Assembly (NCBI GenBank): GCA_022495005.1 | Contig: JAGYXB010001753.1 | Span: forward strand, 1,612,001 to 1,676,000 | From: Rhyacophila brunnea | Taxonomy: Eukaryota > Arthropoda > Insecta > Trichoptera > Rhyacophilidae | Length of the DNA: 64,000 nucleotides | Direction of reading: 5' to 3' | Notes under the pieces: generated by a model | Seen by the model: the letters and a program-made list of their open reading frames with translations, nothing else | What the model was told of the DNA's origin: nothing | The model's database searches: none | Shown: in pieces, positions 9,736 to 22,321 of the stretch | Layout: the number at the start of each line of letters is the position of its first letter | Numbering within the stretch: the stretch's first letter is position 1 | Made by a program: the position numbers and the translations under genes

Positions 9736-11838
9736 GTGAGTGAATTTCTATATAGGAACTAGAATACCAGATGCATATATATTTTGCCCCCTTACTATTT
9801 ATTGGAGAGTAGATTGTATTGTCGACATGCCAGTGGAATGTAGATCATACGCTACTGTATTATTCTACTGCAACAGCGAATTGACTGTCGAAATTAAATA
9901 TATTTTAATTTCAGGACGCGGAAATGGATTAAAAAAATATCCGCTGATATCCACCATTTAAAGTTATAAAGTAATGTTGTTTTATAATGACGTGATGATG
10001 ATTATTAATTTTATTCAATATCGTAGGAGCTGTAGGTAATATGCCGGTAAATCTATCATTATGTGTCTATCATCATTCGGGTGCAATTTTTAATGACTAA
10101 TAAAATTGTTTGCTTGCGATACAAACTGACACTTTTGGTTGTTACTTTTCCTTGAATGATCTTAAGGTGACGCATCAGTGAAACGCCAAATAATTTTCAA
10201 CTGTAGGTGCGACGAAATTTTGCACTCGCTGCCATTCAGTGAGAGAATGTCGAGCAAGAAACACGTCACTTTGCTGCGTGATGGCGACGGTTCAATTAAT
10301 TCTAAAATCGTGTAAAGATGACTAAAAACGTTACCCATTTGCTTTAAAAAGAAAACATGTCAATGAATATATTATTATTGTTACTAATAGAACAATAAAC
10401 AGAACATAAAATGGACGTATGTTGGATTTATATGACAAATAATATTACGTTTGACAGGCGTCATTTTCACCCGCCACCCGCAATCCGCGCATCGCCTAGC
10501 AACGATCTTTTTAGACCGTGCCTCAACTAATGCATGGCCTTAATGAATTAGTTGTAAAGCTGAAATGACAGTGACTGTCAAGATTGCTTAATATGTCACA
10601 TAAACTTTGAATGACATTTATTCATATGGCGGTATCTCAAAACCACAAGACTTCCATCATGATTCATGAATTAATATGCTCAGAGGAATTATATTGCACA
10701 GAAAGGATGGCGTTAGTCTCAAGTTTCAAGAGCCATGGTCATAATGAGAGCTTCAAATATTTAAAAAAAATCTAATTTATTCCTATATATTATATATACA
10801 CCCCATTAAATTATGTACACTAATTTATTTTATGTATTTTTTTTCCAGTGATTGCCATCTTGATCGCCTTGGTTATCTATCCTGTGTGCTTCGCCGCTGA
10901 GTTAAATCTTGGTAAGGTCTACTATTAGACGTCTCTAGAGCGTAAACATGATAATCAGAATAATAGCCGGCTCATTTGTGAGGCAAAAATCGCTTGTTGT
11001 TTATTTAATGTGTACGATACAGAGTAAAAATCCAACGGGTTGGTAGAACTGTCTGATTGCAAACTTTTTGAAAGCGGAAAAATTGATTTTGTTGATCAGT
11101 ATTACCCTCAGATTTGAGAAGTTCTACCTTTTCAACTGACATGGAGGCAGTTCAAAGACTAGCATCCTGCCATTCAGCGTGATATCAGGCATGTCCTACG
11201 CGGAGAAATCGGAATTGAGTTGTGAAAATATAAAAAGCGTGTACATTTAGTTGTAATATATTATGGAAGCATTATCCATTCCTATTTTTTTATTTTCTTG
11301 ATCAGCTTACTCGAAAGCCAACTTTCAAATCAACCATGAGGAGGCCCTAGTGACCGTTTCATATTACTTGATTCGTATTGCATCATTTATTGCCTGCTGC
11401 AGGAGTGAGAGAAAGAGAAGATATGAATCCCCGAGCTTTAAACTGAGGCGTAATTTCTCGTTACCGTTTCGTAGTTAGGCTCTTTGCATAATTGAATCGA
11501 GTATCATCATCGTTTAATTTGTAACACATCAGGAACAATGAGAGGTTTTAGATTACAGCCTACTTGAAGTTGGACATATATGCCTTATATTATAAGAAAG
11601 CAGGAGACACTATCGAGTTTGTCAGGAATACAATATCAATGCTTTCGTTTATGGTGTTCCAGGCAACCGCACAGTGTGGGAGTTCGGCTGGGCATACGGC
11701 GTAGGCTGGGGCGCGGCCATCTTCCTGTTTGGCGCTGTCATCCTGCTGATGTGCGACAAGGAGAGCGAGGAGATCTACTACAAGGAGCGCAAGGTGGAGA
11801 GGGAGCCTCCCGGGGGCGCCGGCGGAGGGGGGGCCTAG
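9586..11838 (+). CDS. TMEM47/VAB-9-like four-pass membrane protein, three 3' coding exons
   Basis: Three exons join in frame: 9586-9735, 10849-10911 and 11663-11838 (stop TAG at 11836). Together they give about 128 residues from the second to the fourth membrane segment of a claudin/PMP22-superfamily protein. Visible parts are GAAALCIVTLIADIIGVLLT (TM2), VLAMALALIAILIALVIYPV (TM3) and WEFGWAYGVGWGAAIFLFG (TM4), then a cytoplasmic CDKESEEIYYKERK and a Gly-rich end. The extracellular stretch and WGYG-like TM4 entry match the TMEM47/VAB-9 pattern, a family acting at cell-cell junctions (known for the family, not shown here). The first TM and the W..GLW..C loop exon were not found and may lie upstream. 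High GC in the last exon contrasts with the AT-rich surroundings. Confidence 0.82.
9736..10848 (+). other. TMEM47-like intron A
   Basis: Starts GTGAGT, ends TTTTCCAG. No second gene or recognised transposon is seen. A somewhat GC-richer stretch at 10450-10530 has no coding pattern. Confidence 0.6.
10849..10911 (+). CDS. TMEM47-like exon B
   Basis: A 63-bp exon with acceptor TTCCAG and donor GTAAGG. It completes TM3 (AILIALVIYPVCF) and starts the second extracellular loop (AAELNLG). Phase matches both neighbours. Confidence 0.85.
10912..11662 (+). other. TMEM47-like intron B
   Basis: Starts GTAAGG, ends GTTCCAG. No recognised element. Confidence 0.6.
11663..11838 (+). CDS. TMEM47-like last exon
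   Basis: Encodes NRTVWEFGWAYGVGWG, the last membrane span and the C-terminal tail with EEIYYKERKVERE, then a Gly/Pro-rich end and TAG. The glycosylation sequon NRT sits just before TM4, as expected for the second extracellular loop. Confidence 0.87.
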
Positions 11839-12210
11839 GGCCGAAGCCGCCTGCCCGACCTCGTGCCCTAGAGCGCCCCCATGCCCGACGCACGCCCACC
11901 GCTCCAGCTCTATCGTTGTTTTCTTCGTTCGCCGCCATCTTGGCCACTCCGCCATTTTTTCTTCTCATTCCTTCACTCTCATCTACTATCGACTGCGGTC
12001 AACGCATTTCGTTCATTTTATTCTCTCTTATCGTCACCTCTTCATATTCATCTTGATTTGATTCGCATAGTTACAAAAGTTGTGTACTCCAATTCTTGAA
12101 ATATCAATTGCCCATCACAAAAATACAGTTCAACTTTGTTAATTTGAAATATAAGTTACTGACGACAATTCGAAATAAATTTGAATTATGAATCACAAAA
12201 AATAAATAAA
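11839..12210 (+). terminator. 3' UTR and candidate poly(A) signals of the TMEM47-like gene
   Basis: GC-rich just after the stop, then AT-rich. AATAAA occurs at about 12173 and again at about 12201-12210, which are the likely cleavage signals. Confidence 0.45.
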
Positions 12211-14745
12211 GTCTAATTCATTTTATGAATAATAATATTGTAATGTGATGAAATGTGGAGTTGTCAATTTTTGAAACTGTTTAACTTATCTGTGTTTGTG
12301 TCATTATCTTCTGTCACTCAGTTCTTTTTTATTTTTACCATTACAAAATATTTTTTATTTGACGATACGAATATTAATTGAAATCATAGATCTATTACAC
12401 TACGGATAGATATCATGTAGTACTGACAAAGATGAGTGTAATTTAAACAATTGTTCTATCATTACACACGTTATATTGTATTGTTCAGGTTCATGTTTGT
12501 CCACATTGATATGAACATGAACATTTCACTCTGAAAAATTTATGAATCGAGTTTGTATCAATAATGACAGTGAGTCAAATTTGGGTTTGTATATTATTCT
12601 TTACGAACTCATTTTTGTCAAAATTGTCACTTTATGGATTTCTATGTAAATTGCGATAACATCGTACATACTGCAATTAGCAATGTAAATCATTTGTTAT
12701 TTTTGAAAATCAACGTGTACACTATGAATGATTATGTATACCAGTTCTACATCAACGGCTGTACTGTTTGTATCAGTAGATGTAATAGATCTATGCTTGA
12801 AGTGCATATTTCCAAATTCCAGTCTACTCACTTGGATGAGCCAAATTTAACCTCAATGTGAGAAAGTTTTGAGACGTTAAAAAAGAATATATGATAATCT
12901 GAATAACACTAAAGAATTGGAAATATTGGCTCCGCTGTTTTATGGAATGAGTTTTTTTTCTACTGTGCCGCTTATTTATTTTATTGCTTACCGTATTGAT
13001 TCGAACTGACTCATTACTTGACCAATATTTTTTACACCTTGTATTTAGGTATGAAAAATTACGAATTATGTACCTACCCAAATGGAATTAAGTACTTTTG
13101 CGCTTCGTACAGAATCTGATGCTAAATGTCGTCGGTTTAATACGGTATTTTATATTTGAGCAGCTTTTTATGAATATGTATTGTAAAAAATAATTATTGT
13201 AACGACCAATAATTTTTCGTAAATTTTAATACAAAAAAAAAAATATTGATAATATTACGATATTTATAGTTTATTCAAAAAATGATATGCCTATTGTTTT
13301 AATTAGATATTATTTTGCATTTTTTTTTAATAATTTATTGTCGTAGTTTAGTTACTTTCTATCCTGACTGTATTTCTCTCTTGCTGTCATATTTTTTTCT
13401 CTATGATTTTTTGTATATTGAGTTTTAGTGTAAATAAAATCATCCATTTCATTGTCACATTGTCATTCTCATATTGTCACGATCCAAAGCAGTTTTTAAA
13501 TTATTTCTAAGTTCATTATTATTTCATTACGATAATAATTTAAATTTAGTTATTATATATTTTTACAGTTATTCTTACGATAGGTTATTTTTCAATATTA
13601 ATTTACATCCTTTATTCCTATTGAGGTTTATTATTTTTTATTTTTATAGTGTATGTTGTATTGTATCTAAATTGACGGAATAACTCGCGCTTGATTGGTT
13701 CACGCAATTTGAATCTATAAAACTATAAATTTTTTGAAACAATACTTATTTAAAGCTTAATGCTTAAAACTGCCTTCGTTATCATATCGCTTCAATAAAT
13801 TTCGCAAATATTGACCATAGACAATAATTCGTAACACAGATTATATACCATAAATTTTTAAATTGACATTCTGATATAATATTATTCTATACAAATAATT
13901 CACTACTAAAAATCTTCCTTTTATTTCGATGAGAACAATTTTATTAAATAAATTTGCGATTGTTTTTTTCTTTTTGTACTGAATTGGTGAATCAATCAAA
14001 CAGAGACCACAATTTTCTAGAGTAGAAAAAAATAACTACTTAAAATGAAAAAATTAAAATATTTTAAACGACATATTAATAAATAATTAATATTGCCATG
14101 TTTGATGTGTACTCGGTGTTTAGAGCAGCTGAATATTAAAAAAAAAAGTATATTACAATCAATTTAAATCTTTCGCAGAAGCATAATATATATTATATTA
14201 TTATAAATATATTATATTAATAATAAATTTTATATGGGGAGGCACATACAATGTGCTAATTAAAAGTTTTAATTATCGTTTCACTTCTTTTAATACCCGT
14301 TTTTATTTAACTCACAGACACAATACGTAACTTTGTTGAAGAAATTATTTCGATGTTCGAAACTTTTTATAAAACGGTGTTGAAGATCGATTCAATAGGT
14401 ACATTGACATATAGTTTAATAAAAAAGTAATAGGGAGAATTAATCGTACCACATTAAATGTTAAATAAAATTTTATGCATGAAAAAGGATTCTATTCTAA
14501 AAGTTATAATTATTTTATTCCTAACGTTGAATTACATTCCATCTTGTGTATAGAATGTTTTAGTTATTTTTCTAACAACATATCTAATTTGAATGTTTTG
14601 ACCTGACTTTTTTTTACCACTAAATCATTTATATAAATGTCGAAAACAGTTATGTAGAATTTACTTTGAAATAGATTTACTCAATGTGGTTAGCTATTCA
14701 CATTAATCCTTTTAATCCCCAGCTCCTAATTTCAATAACGTAAAT
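12211..14745. other. AT-rich intergenic DNA
   Basis: No supported gene. Contains homopolymer A/T runs and very AT-rich stretches such as 14185-14230. Short ORFs here are compatible with chance. Confidence 0.45.
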
Positions 14746-14926
14746 CAATTATTTTAAACATACAAATATGTTGAACACACAACGACATATATTGGGAATG
14801 TCGTCACATACTCAGAATTGAAACAGAATTCGTTTTTACCACTTGAATTAAAAAAAAATATTTTTGCAATAAAATTCGCGGCGTGCAAGGTACCGCCATA
14901 CATACACCTACCGTCAGTAAAAAGGT
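14746..14926 (+). repeat. Dispersed repeat P, copy 1
   Basis: About 180 bp shared in the same orientation with 30283-30435. Landmarks are ATTTTAAACATACAAATATG, TTGAACACACAACGACAT, GGAATGTCGTCAC and CATACATACACCTACCG. No coding content or terminal repeats were recognised. Confidence 0.7.
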
Positions 14927-16574
14927 TAAAACCATTCAACTGGATATAGACAATGATGTAGTAGCTATATATTCTATATTGAATGATAACAAGAATTCTC
15001 TATGGCTCCTTCAACAAAGTTATATGTCGTGTTTTTAACAATATTCTGTTAAATATCCAAATCATTTATAATTTGAAATATTGCCGCCTGTTCTGTTTTG
15101 ATTTGCATCGCACATTCCTTCATCCCCTCCCAATGGTTATTTTATTTCTCGCAAACATTTATTCAAAGAGTGAGAACAAACTCGGTCAGTACAAGCACTA
15201 TTTCAAATATTAATTTCATTAAGTGTTACCTACTTTTGAAGTTTTCACAAAAATTGATTGTTTTATTATTGTAAAGGTGACACTTGAATAAATAAATAGG
15301 TAAATTTTTTACCTATCCATTCTTTAATATTTTATACAAAAAATAATTCAAACGATTTAATTTGTCTGTTATTCTAGTCATTAATTTAGTAGTCAATTTC
15401 AGTCGCATGATTGTTAAATTTTCACTATTATTAAATTATTTGTAGACGACATTGCAAATGTAATAAATGTGACTCATTTTGTTTCTCTCATATCGGTCAT
15501 CTCATTTCTTTTTTTGGTTATGTGCTTTTTGCTCACCGGGTTTGTTGAGGAGCGAGTGTATCAATCGCTATGCGGCGGTGGCAAGTGCGAGAGGGATGAA
15601 GATAGTTTGCCGGGCAGGCGAACCCCACCGCCCCCCCCCCCCCTTTAAACAATAATAACAACACTGTGAACGTAAAGTTGGTTTCAATATGAGCTTTCGT
15701 GAACACGTCGATTTATAATAAATAAACAAATAACATTTACGAACAGTGGACAAATCGCACGCGAACTAATGAACAATTATATAAACATATTTAAAAAAAA
15801 AAAAAAACAGTGTCTTACGATAGTGTGCGTAAAATTATAATTAATAAAAAGTGAGTAATGAAATATTATTACATTTTAGTAGTGTGATACGATGTTAATT
15901 TGAATGTGCGTTTGGCAGCAATTAATAATTAATTATTGTATTGGCTTTATTGTGTCTCTGACAATTATATTATGACTTATTGGAGGTAATTACCCCCTCC
16001 CCCGCACGGAGAACACTTTTTATTTATATATATATATATAAACATATATATTAATTAAGTATGTATCGATTTTAAAGAATTGAATATATTAAATACTATA
16101 TTACTATTAATGTGCCATTAACAGGTATTATCGGAGTGTAACATTAGATATTTTATAAATAAAAGAAAAATAATGAATTATTTACCGTTTGATGCGCCGT
16201 TTACGAACGCGCTGCTTCGTAATAATATAATGTTTTCGGGAGAAATATTGTAAAATTATTATTGTGATTAATTGATAATTGTACGGATGAGATTGTTCGA
16301 GAGTATTAAATGCAAAGCAATCAGCTAAATTATTTGAAACACTGCCATAACGTCTCAAATGTTTGGATATTAATGCTAAAAACAAAATGTTGACTCTCGC
16401 AATGTTGTATTCTTAATATTGTAGTCGGTCAACGCAGATATGTGATTCTGACTATTGACAAAGAAAGTCTGTTTGGATAAGAAATTTTACTTTAACAACG
16501 GGTGGTATTTTTAACTGCATCCATCAATGTTTCGCACGCTATTTTTATATCTAAAACACAAAGAGAAACAGTCT
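14927..16574. other. AT-rich DNA with simple repeats
   Basis: No supported gene. Holds a 13-base C run (15631-15643) beside a short GC-rich patch (15540-15650), an A14 run near 15791-15806, and a TA microsatellite near 16026-16041. Confidence 0.45.
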
Positions 16575-16576
16575 TC

Positions 16577-17200
16577 ATAATAGAATGCGTAAGACACTGG
16601 CTTCTTACACTAGGGTTTCCTAGTTCAATTCCCAATGCGTAGGGATTGCAATACTGAATGAAAATATCAATTCATACCGGTTTTTCAGTGTTTCTTATTG
16701 GATACTGGTATTCATTAAAATCTATCGATAAATATAGCTGTCAAAATCTCTTCAATATATTAATACTTTATATAAAACAATATATATGTAGTGGTAATCC
16801 TGATTCTTACATTGAATTTATTGACGATGTGAACTAAAATATGCCCTCAAAAATGCTAGTTTATCAAGAGTAGAGTCTGCTAGTGTCGGTCTTATCTTCG
16901 TGTCCGGCTGCAGACTTTTCCCACTTGGCGTTTTATCATGAAATATTCGCCACGGATGGCCACTGATAATAATAAAAACGTAAAGTATTTAACTGTGATT
17001 TCAGATAAATCTGAACTTCTCAAATCCACGAATTACCTACAATGCAATTTCGTTCCGTAAATCACTAAGGACAAAGAAATCGATCCATTAAACGTGTCGT
17101 CAGTCAATAATTAACACCAAAAATACCTTTATTTTCTATATTCAAAACCGGTATTTCGGTATCGATAAATACTGAAATACCAATATTGCAATTCCTACCG
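16577..17200 (+). repeat. tRNA-like head and diverged inverted repeat
   Basis: The sequence at 16577-16650 has tRNA-like boxes, including TAGTTCAATTCCCAATGCG. Segments at about 16640-16720 and the complement of 17145-17200 share AGGNATTGCAATA and ACCGGTTTT phrases with cryptic similarity, suggesting an old fold-back or SINE pair. The phrase GTGAGGTCACAATAC at 17200 recurs at 41200-41215. Confidence 0.3.
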
Positions 17201-18081
17201 GTGAGGTCACAATACTTATATGTGATTTACTCAAGTCTGGTGTTTCTATTATTACAAGTAATTGAATGTAATCAACATGTAATGACATTTATCTAAGGAT
17301 AGTACAGTTATTTTGGATAACTACGTAACTATGAACAAAAGAAGGGTGAAAAGTCTAAAATCACCGTGTTCATCATAATGATCATAATGAGATATTTTAT
17401 ATTTAAATACGTGAGAAACACTGATGGATCCGGTTTCTCCACAGCTTCGCGGGGGCCGATAAAATTCGATCAAATTATAACAAAGACTTTTATTATTATA
17501 TTATATACATAGGTTTAGTTGACAAATTATAAACGATAAACAATGTTATATCAGTAGATGTTTAAGTATACAGTTTGGATACACAGCTTCGTGGAGAAAG
17601 CGGCTTGCATCTTATTGTGGGTACAATGCAAAAACTACCCAAAAAAAATATTACTATAAAAATTATAATTGACAAACTACCGCTAGTACCCTTAACCCTA
17701 TTTCTAATTAATTATTATTAAATGAAATTAAAAATAAAATGTCTATAATTATTTCAGTGTACCTACTCAACTTTGATTGTATTATTGATTTAAAAATGAT
17801 TGTACTAAGTATAATATTCTATGTAAAAAAAAATATGCGTATCTTTACGGACACTCTAGTTTCATTATTTTTATATTTAAATTTGTTTCGAAAGATTTTA
17901 TATTTTTCACTTACTTACTAAGTCGTAACACATATCAAAGATGTCTCTGTACTTTTGTATCGCAAATTCATGAATAAGTTTGACTGCATAATGAATTATC
18001 GTAAAAGAAAATATTATTTTGATGTCGACAGTTCTACCTTATGCTATTGTTGGACAAATATTTTTTTTTTTAATGTTAATA
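17201..18081. other. AT-rich intergenic DNA
   Basis: No gene or recognised repeat beyond poly-A/T tracts. Confidence 0.4.
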
Positions 18082-18250
18082 TACCCGATGGCCAATCGTC
18101 AACTTTCGGGTTATGAATCATATAATTGGGTTCGAATCCCGGGTCTGAGAAATTAACATATTGTGGTTTTTTAAATGTGTGTTTGGACCCAGGCATGGAC
18201 CAATTACGTTGAGCAAGTGGCTAACATCCATCTTGTAAAAAAAAATCTCA
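18082..18250 (+). mobile_element. tRNA-derived SINE, copy 2 (tail missing)
   Basis: The head CCCGATGGCCAATCGTC...GGTTCGAATCCCGGGTCTG is followed by the family body (ACATATTGTGG, AATGTGTGTTTGGACCCAGG, GAGCAAGTGGCTAACATCCA) and an A-rich end. The GGCCCATATG tail seen in copies 1 and 3 is absent. Confidence 0.7.
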
Positions 18251-18262
18251 TCCCATATAGGA

Positions 18263-19571
18263 TTGTAGTCAATGTAAAAAATACCAGATTTATTATTTAT
18301 TAATCATAGAAAAACAAAATGAAACCCGGACTGGCTGTTGTATATCAAGATTAAATATAGCTTCAGTCTGTCTTAGAATGGAAATGGTGAGTTTCCGTTA
18401 TCAAGAACAAACCTTTAATGCCCAATTCGTATCCACGTCACAATAGGAAAAAATTACGCATTAAAATAATTTACTTGAGATACATAAATAAATAACTTTT
18501 GATTAATAACCATATTGAATGAGAGTGGTTATGATATATATTATGTCTAATGATGTGTATATGGTGGAATTGAGACCTCAGAATTCATTGCTCATTTTGC
18601 ACACTAAAATTAACTTCAATATTATTTATGTAACAAATTTATTCAATGACAAAAATGTGCAGCTAATAAATTTAATGATATTTATTATTAAACTTTTTGA
18701 CTGTACTCTAAAGAAATTATATATTATGTCAAATATTGTAACTTTGTTTCAAACCGTTTTGGTGTCATAGTTTGTAAATAAGTTTTATAATCAACGAATT
18801 TATTTCACTTTGTTAATTTTTAAATTAAACCTACAACATTTGATTGATGTTTGTTTTAGAAAAATGTTTTTAAACAATAATTATATTCACGCTCATAATT
18901 TACGGTAGATTGATATACAATCTGTCTAAATATAATTGGATTTTAATACAAACGGGCAATGTATCTTGGAACATAACTATGGAAATATTGACTTTGATTT
19001 AGTATCAATCCAGATATCGATGAATGTATTAACAATATACGACGTATCCAAAAAAGTGAGTTATGAATGTCATCTCTTTGTGAAATGTTCATATATGACA
19101 AAAGACGGTAATTTTAAAACTGTTATGTATCTCAAATTGTCAAATCAAAATCTCAAATCGAAAAGAAAAAAATACGACACCCGATGATGAAAAATGTCTT
19201 AATAGTTTTGTATCACCGGCTTAAAAGAACACTTTACCGTCGTTCATCAGAGGATTAAATATTGTGTGTCTTATTTTAATTGTCTGTCCACAAAAATTGA
19301 CACATAACAGCGTTAAAGTTTAGCAAAAATACAGATTCGCTATAAATTCTACTGTAAAATATGACACAAAATCACAATACAAATTATAATAATATGAACA
19401 TTGTAAATTATCTCCAAACAATTAGTTGTCCATTTAAAGTTATAATAATTATAATATATGGAATAGTTTTTCATACAGTAAATTATAGAGTACCTATATA
19501 ATATTATCGTAATGTTGAGTGTTTTGAAAACTGCTCAATTTGTTTTGCATTGGTTTTTGCCAATGCTACAG
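18263..19571. other. AT-rich intergenic DNA
   Basis: An 83-residue cysteine-containing ORF at 18936-19187 has a good donor-like GTGAGT inside it (about 19053). It shows no family and no solid acceptor, so it is not called as a gene. Confidence 0.35.
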
Positions 19572-19762
19572 GACGTTGTCTGACTGTAAAATGTTACCAC
19601 GATATATATCTGAAGGTGTTAGTAATGCAAAGGATATTGACAGATATGTAAATAACTTTTGCGTCTTGAAAAGTTCCATCGAATATTATGGGCTCAATTT
19701 CGTATATATACGAGATTCATTGACAAAGTATAGTGCGATGAGGGATAATTTGGAGTTATGCC
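19572..19762 (+). CDS. Candidate orphan exon, unknown product
   Basis: I do not recognise this protein. A 191-bp open stretch lies between a plausible acceptor (GCTACAG at 19565-19571) and a consensus donor (GTAAGT at 19763). The frame reads through without stops: it includes LSDCKMLPRYISEGVSNAKD, IDRYVNNFCVLKSSIEYYG and SLTKYSAMRDNLELC. Cysteines and tyrosines are spread along it. The base composition is as AT-rich as the neighbourhood and no partner exon was proven, so it may be chance. Confidence 0.25.
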
Positions 19763-19987
19763 GTAAGTAAAATGAAATAAATACAGTGAAATCCAGATTT
19801 TACGTTTTGAGACTGACACAAATAACGTAAACTAAAAATATGAAATCATTTTTTATTGAAAAAACATTCAAAGTGGGTTTCTATTATAAATTGATTTTAA
19901 GGTTTCGTCCTCAGCAACAAGCAACCTAAACATTTGACCCAAAACAGAGTAAAAAGTTACCAATTGTGTTGTGTTGAAAAACAAAAA

Positions 19988-20027
19988 TCTGTTAATACAA
20001 ACCTCCACTTTGTGGAGGCCCATATAG
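19988..20027 (+). mobile_element. SINE tail fragment
   Basis: CTGTTAATACAAACCTCCAC followed by GTGGAGGCCCATATAG is the 3' tail of the tRNA-derived SINE family, without its head. Confidence 0.6.
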
Positions 20028-21881
20028 AAGAAGAATTGTGTATAAACTTGGCCTTGTACACTGCAGCCATATCTATAAAAAGAAAAGACATGGTTCGAAA
20101 CCACATGCGGTTTCTATCTATGGACCCCATAATTGTTAAATTTTAATTCAATTTTGAAACCGGAAGGAATCGGATATTCTAAAAACATAATCACAACACA
20201 ACATCCCACTTTACTTAGGCTTTTTGTCAGACGGTTAGGCTATCATCAATAGTTCTTCCATCCTCTCCCTTGAAAACGCCTGGATTTAAAGATGGTAAAA
20301 CACACCATTTAAAACTAATTCTATATTGTAAACATACCACATCAGCGTGAAGTTTGATAGTTTTGACAGAAAACATAGAGTAATAGCAACTATAATGACA
20401 ATTGGCAGAAATCGCACTTGCGGATGTTCCAAGGTTAAATTGTTTCACTATAGACAATAATGAAGTCACATTTAAATGATATACAAAATTGAGCCATAAT
20501 GTTAACGATTTATTTAAAATAGAATTAATTCTAATTATAATTATTATTTTCACATGCCATTATAGTGTCAGTTGTCCGTAGTTGATTCTTATAAAAATTT
20601 CAAAAACAATTAGTAAAATATTATAATTTAATTAAAAATTATTCGCAGCTCGGCAACATCCTCTGGTTTAGTGTGATAAAATTTCTTTGGCAGTTATTTT
20701 TTTTTGGTATTGGTAACATCCTTTCTTGCAAGAACGATTTGAAAGGACAATTCACCAACAGTTTATTGTTGTGTGTGAAATTAGAATATTTTATAAACAT
20801 CTGACACAAGACAAAGGGTATTTGTTATAAGATAATTATTACATTATTATGTTCAGAACATTCATTGTATGAAAATATTACACTGATTATAATATTATGT
20901 AAGCATACCTATGATAGTTTTATGTAAAGATATTTAACAAAACCCTCTTCTATGGATGGAGCTGTAAAATATGAAAATGAGACTAAATATGGAGAACTGG
21001 GAATACTGTACTGATTTTTATACAAACTCTGAATGGGGATGTATTTTTTTTTGCATATGAAAATGGTACTTATGTCAAAAAGGAACATGTTTCAGTCGTT
21101 TTTATAGTTAAACCGTGGCTAGGAGGAAGATTCAACATTGGCACACAATATGGTGACCATTTTTATGTTCATTGGGATTACTTTCTCGAGTGCATAAAAC
21201 AGTTTTACAAACTTTTACAGGGTTTTTCAACTAAATAATAAAGCTGAAGTATAGTATTATAGGCCACTTATTCGCCCATTGTGACGGATTGTCATAAGCC
21301 CAGCAAATTGACAAATAAATGTCAGCAGTATTGTGAAGTTATCTGCAAATGAACCACTAATGCGAAGTCACTTGTAGTTAATTTCATATCTGGACTGGTG
21401 GTTCTTTTTTTTTGCTTCATTTTCATACATTCAGGTTCCATCTCTATAGAAGAAGGTTTTTTCAACATCTTTGGTTTTATACAATTTCTTCCATTTTAAT
21501 TTAACTTAAAATTTTACACAATAATTGTCACATTAAAAAATAGCTTCCATTTTGTACATCGTGTTTAATTATCAAGAAGTGATTTTCGTATTTATTTTTT
21601 TCGGCTTAACAACTTAACGTAATCGTAAATGACGGGTCAGTTTAAATGCTCCGTAAATTGCCATTTTTTAATTATTATTAAGATTAATACACAGTTTATC
21701 AATAATCTATAATCGTTTTTTTCTGTTTAAATTACGCAAGATTAAGTTTTTTTTATATATCAGTAGACTAAAATCATGTTGAACAATTATTTATAATAAT
21801 AATTCTACTTGTCAACAATGGCATAAAAATCAATATAACCATTCCAGTTTGAAAAGAAAACATTAATAAATTGTTTGTTGA
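20028..21881. other. AT-rich intergenic DNA
   Basis: No gene or assignable repeat. Confidence 0.45.
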
Positions 21882-21883
21882 TA

Positions 21884-22319
21884 CAGTAAAACCTCGTTAA
21901 TACGAATTCCATGGGACCGAAAATCGAAAAAAAATTCAAATTACGAATTATGAAAAATGTATGGGGGAAAAATATTAAAATTTTGAAAAAAAAAATAATT
22001 TTTGATTTTCATTAATATTGTCTCCGATCATAGATTACCGAATTGTTCATAAAATGTCAGAATTATTTTTATTACCTTCTTAAAATAAGTAATTTTTGAT
22101 TTTTTAAGAAAAGTCTGTCACAATTTTCAATGACTGGCCCATGAAATAGTGTACTTTATTACGATTTATTGAATATTTTTGTATGCCAGGGACTCTGAAA
22201 TCATTTTGAATTACGAAATTCGAATTAAAGGTATGGTTTTATATGAAAATAATGTTCAAGGGACTTTTTTTTCGGGAAAATTTCGAATTATCAGTGTTCT
22301 TACTAACGAGGTTTTATTG
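21884..22319 (+). mobile_element. pogo/Tigger-type MITE, copy 1
   Basis: A 436-bp element between TA dinucleotides (21882-21883 and 22320-22321). The left end is CAGTAAAACCTCGTTAATAC and the complement of the right end is CAATAAAACCTCGTTAGTAA, typical pogo-type termini. It has no transposase. A second copy in opposite orientation lies at 46165-47195. Confidence 0.82.
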
Positions 22320-22321
22320 TA

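Noticed and set aside
11580..12056. ORF over the last TMEM47-like exon, and minus-strand ORFs 11590-11955 and 11738-11968
   Set aside because: They are other-frame readings of the GC-rich last exon and its 3' UTR. The spliced frame with TM4 homology is the real one.
18936..19187. 83-residue ORF as a gene
   Set aside because: No acceptor in frame and no family similarity; AT-rich composition allows such ORFs by chance.
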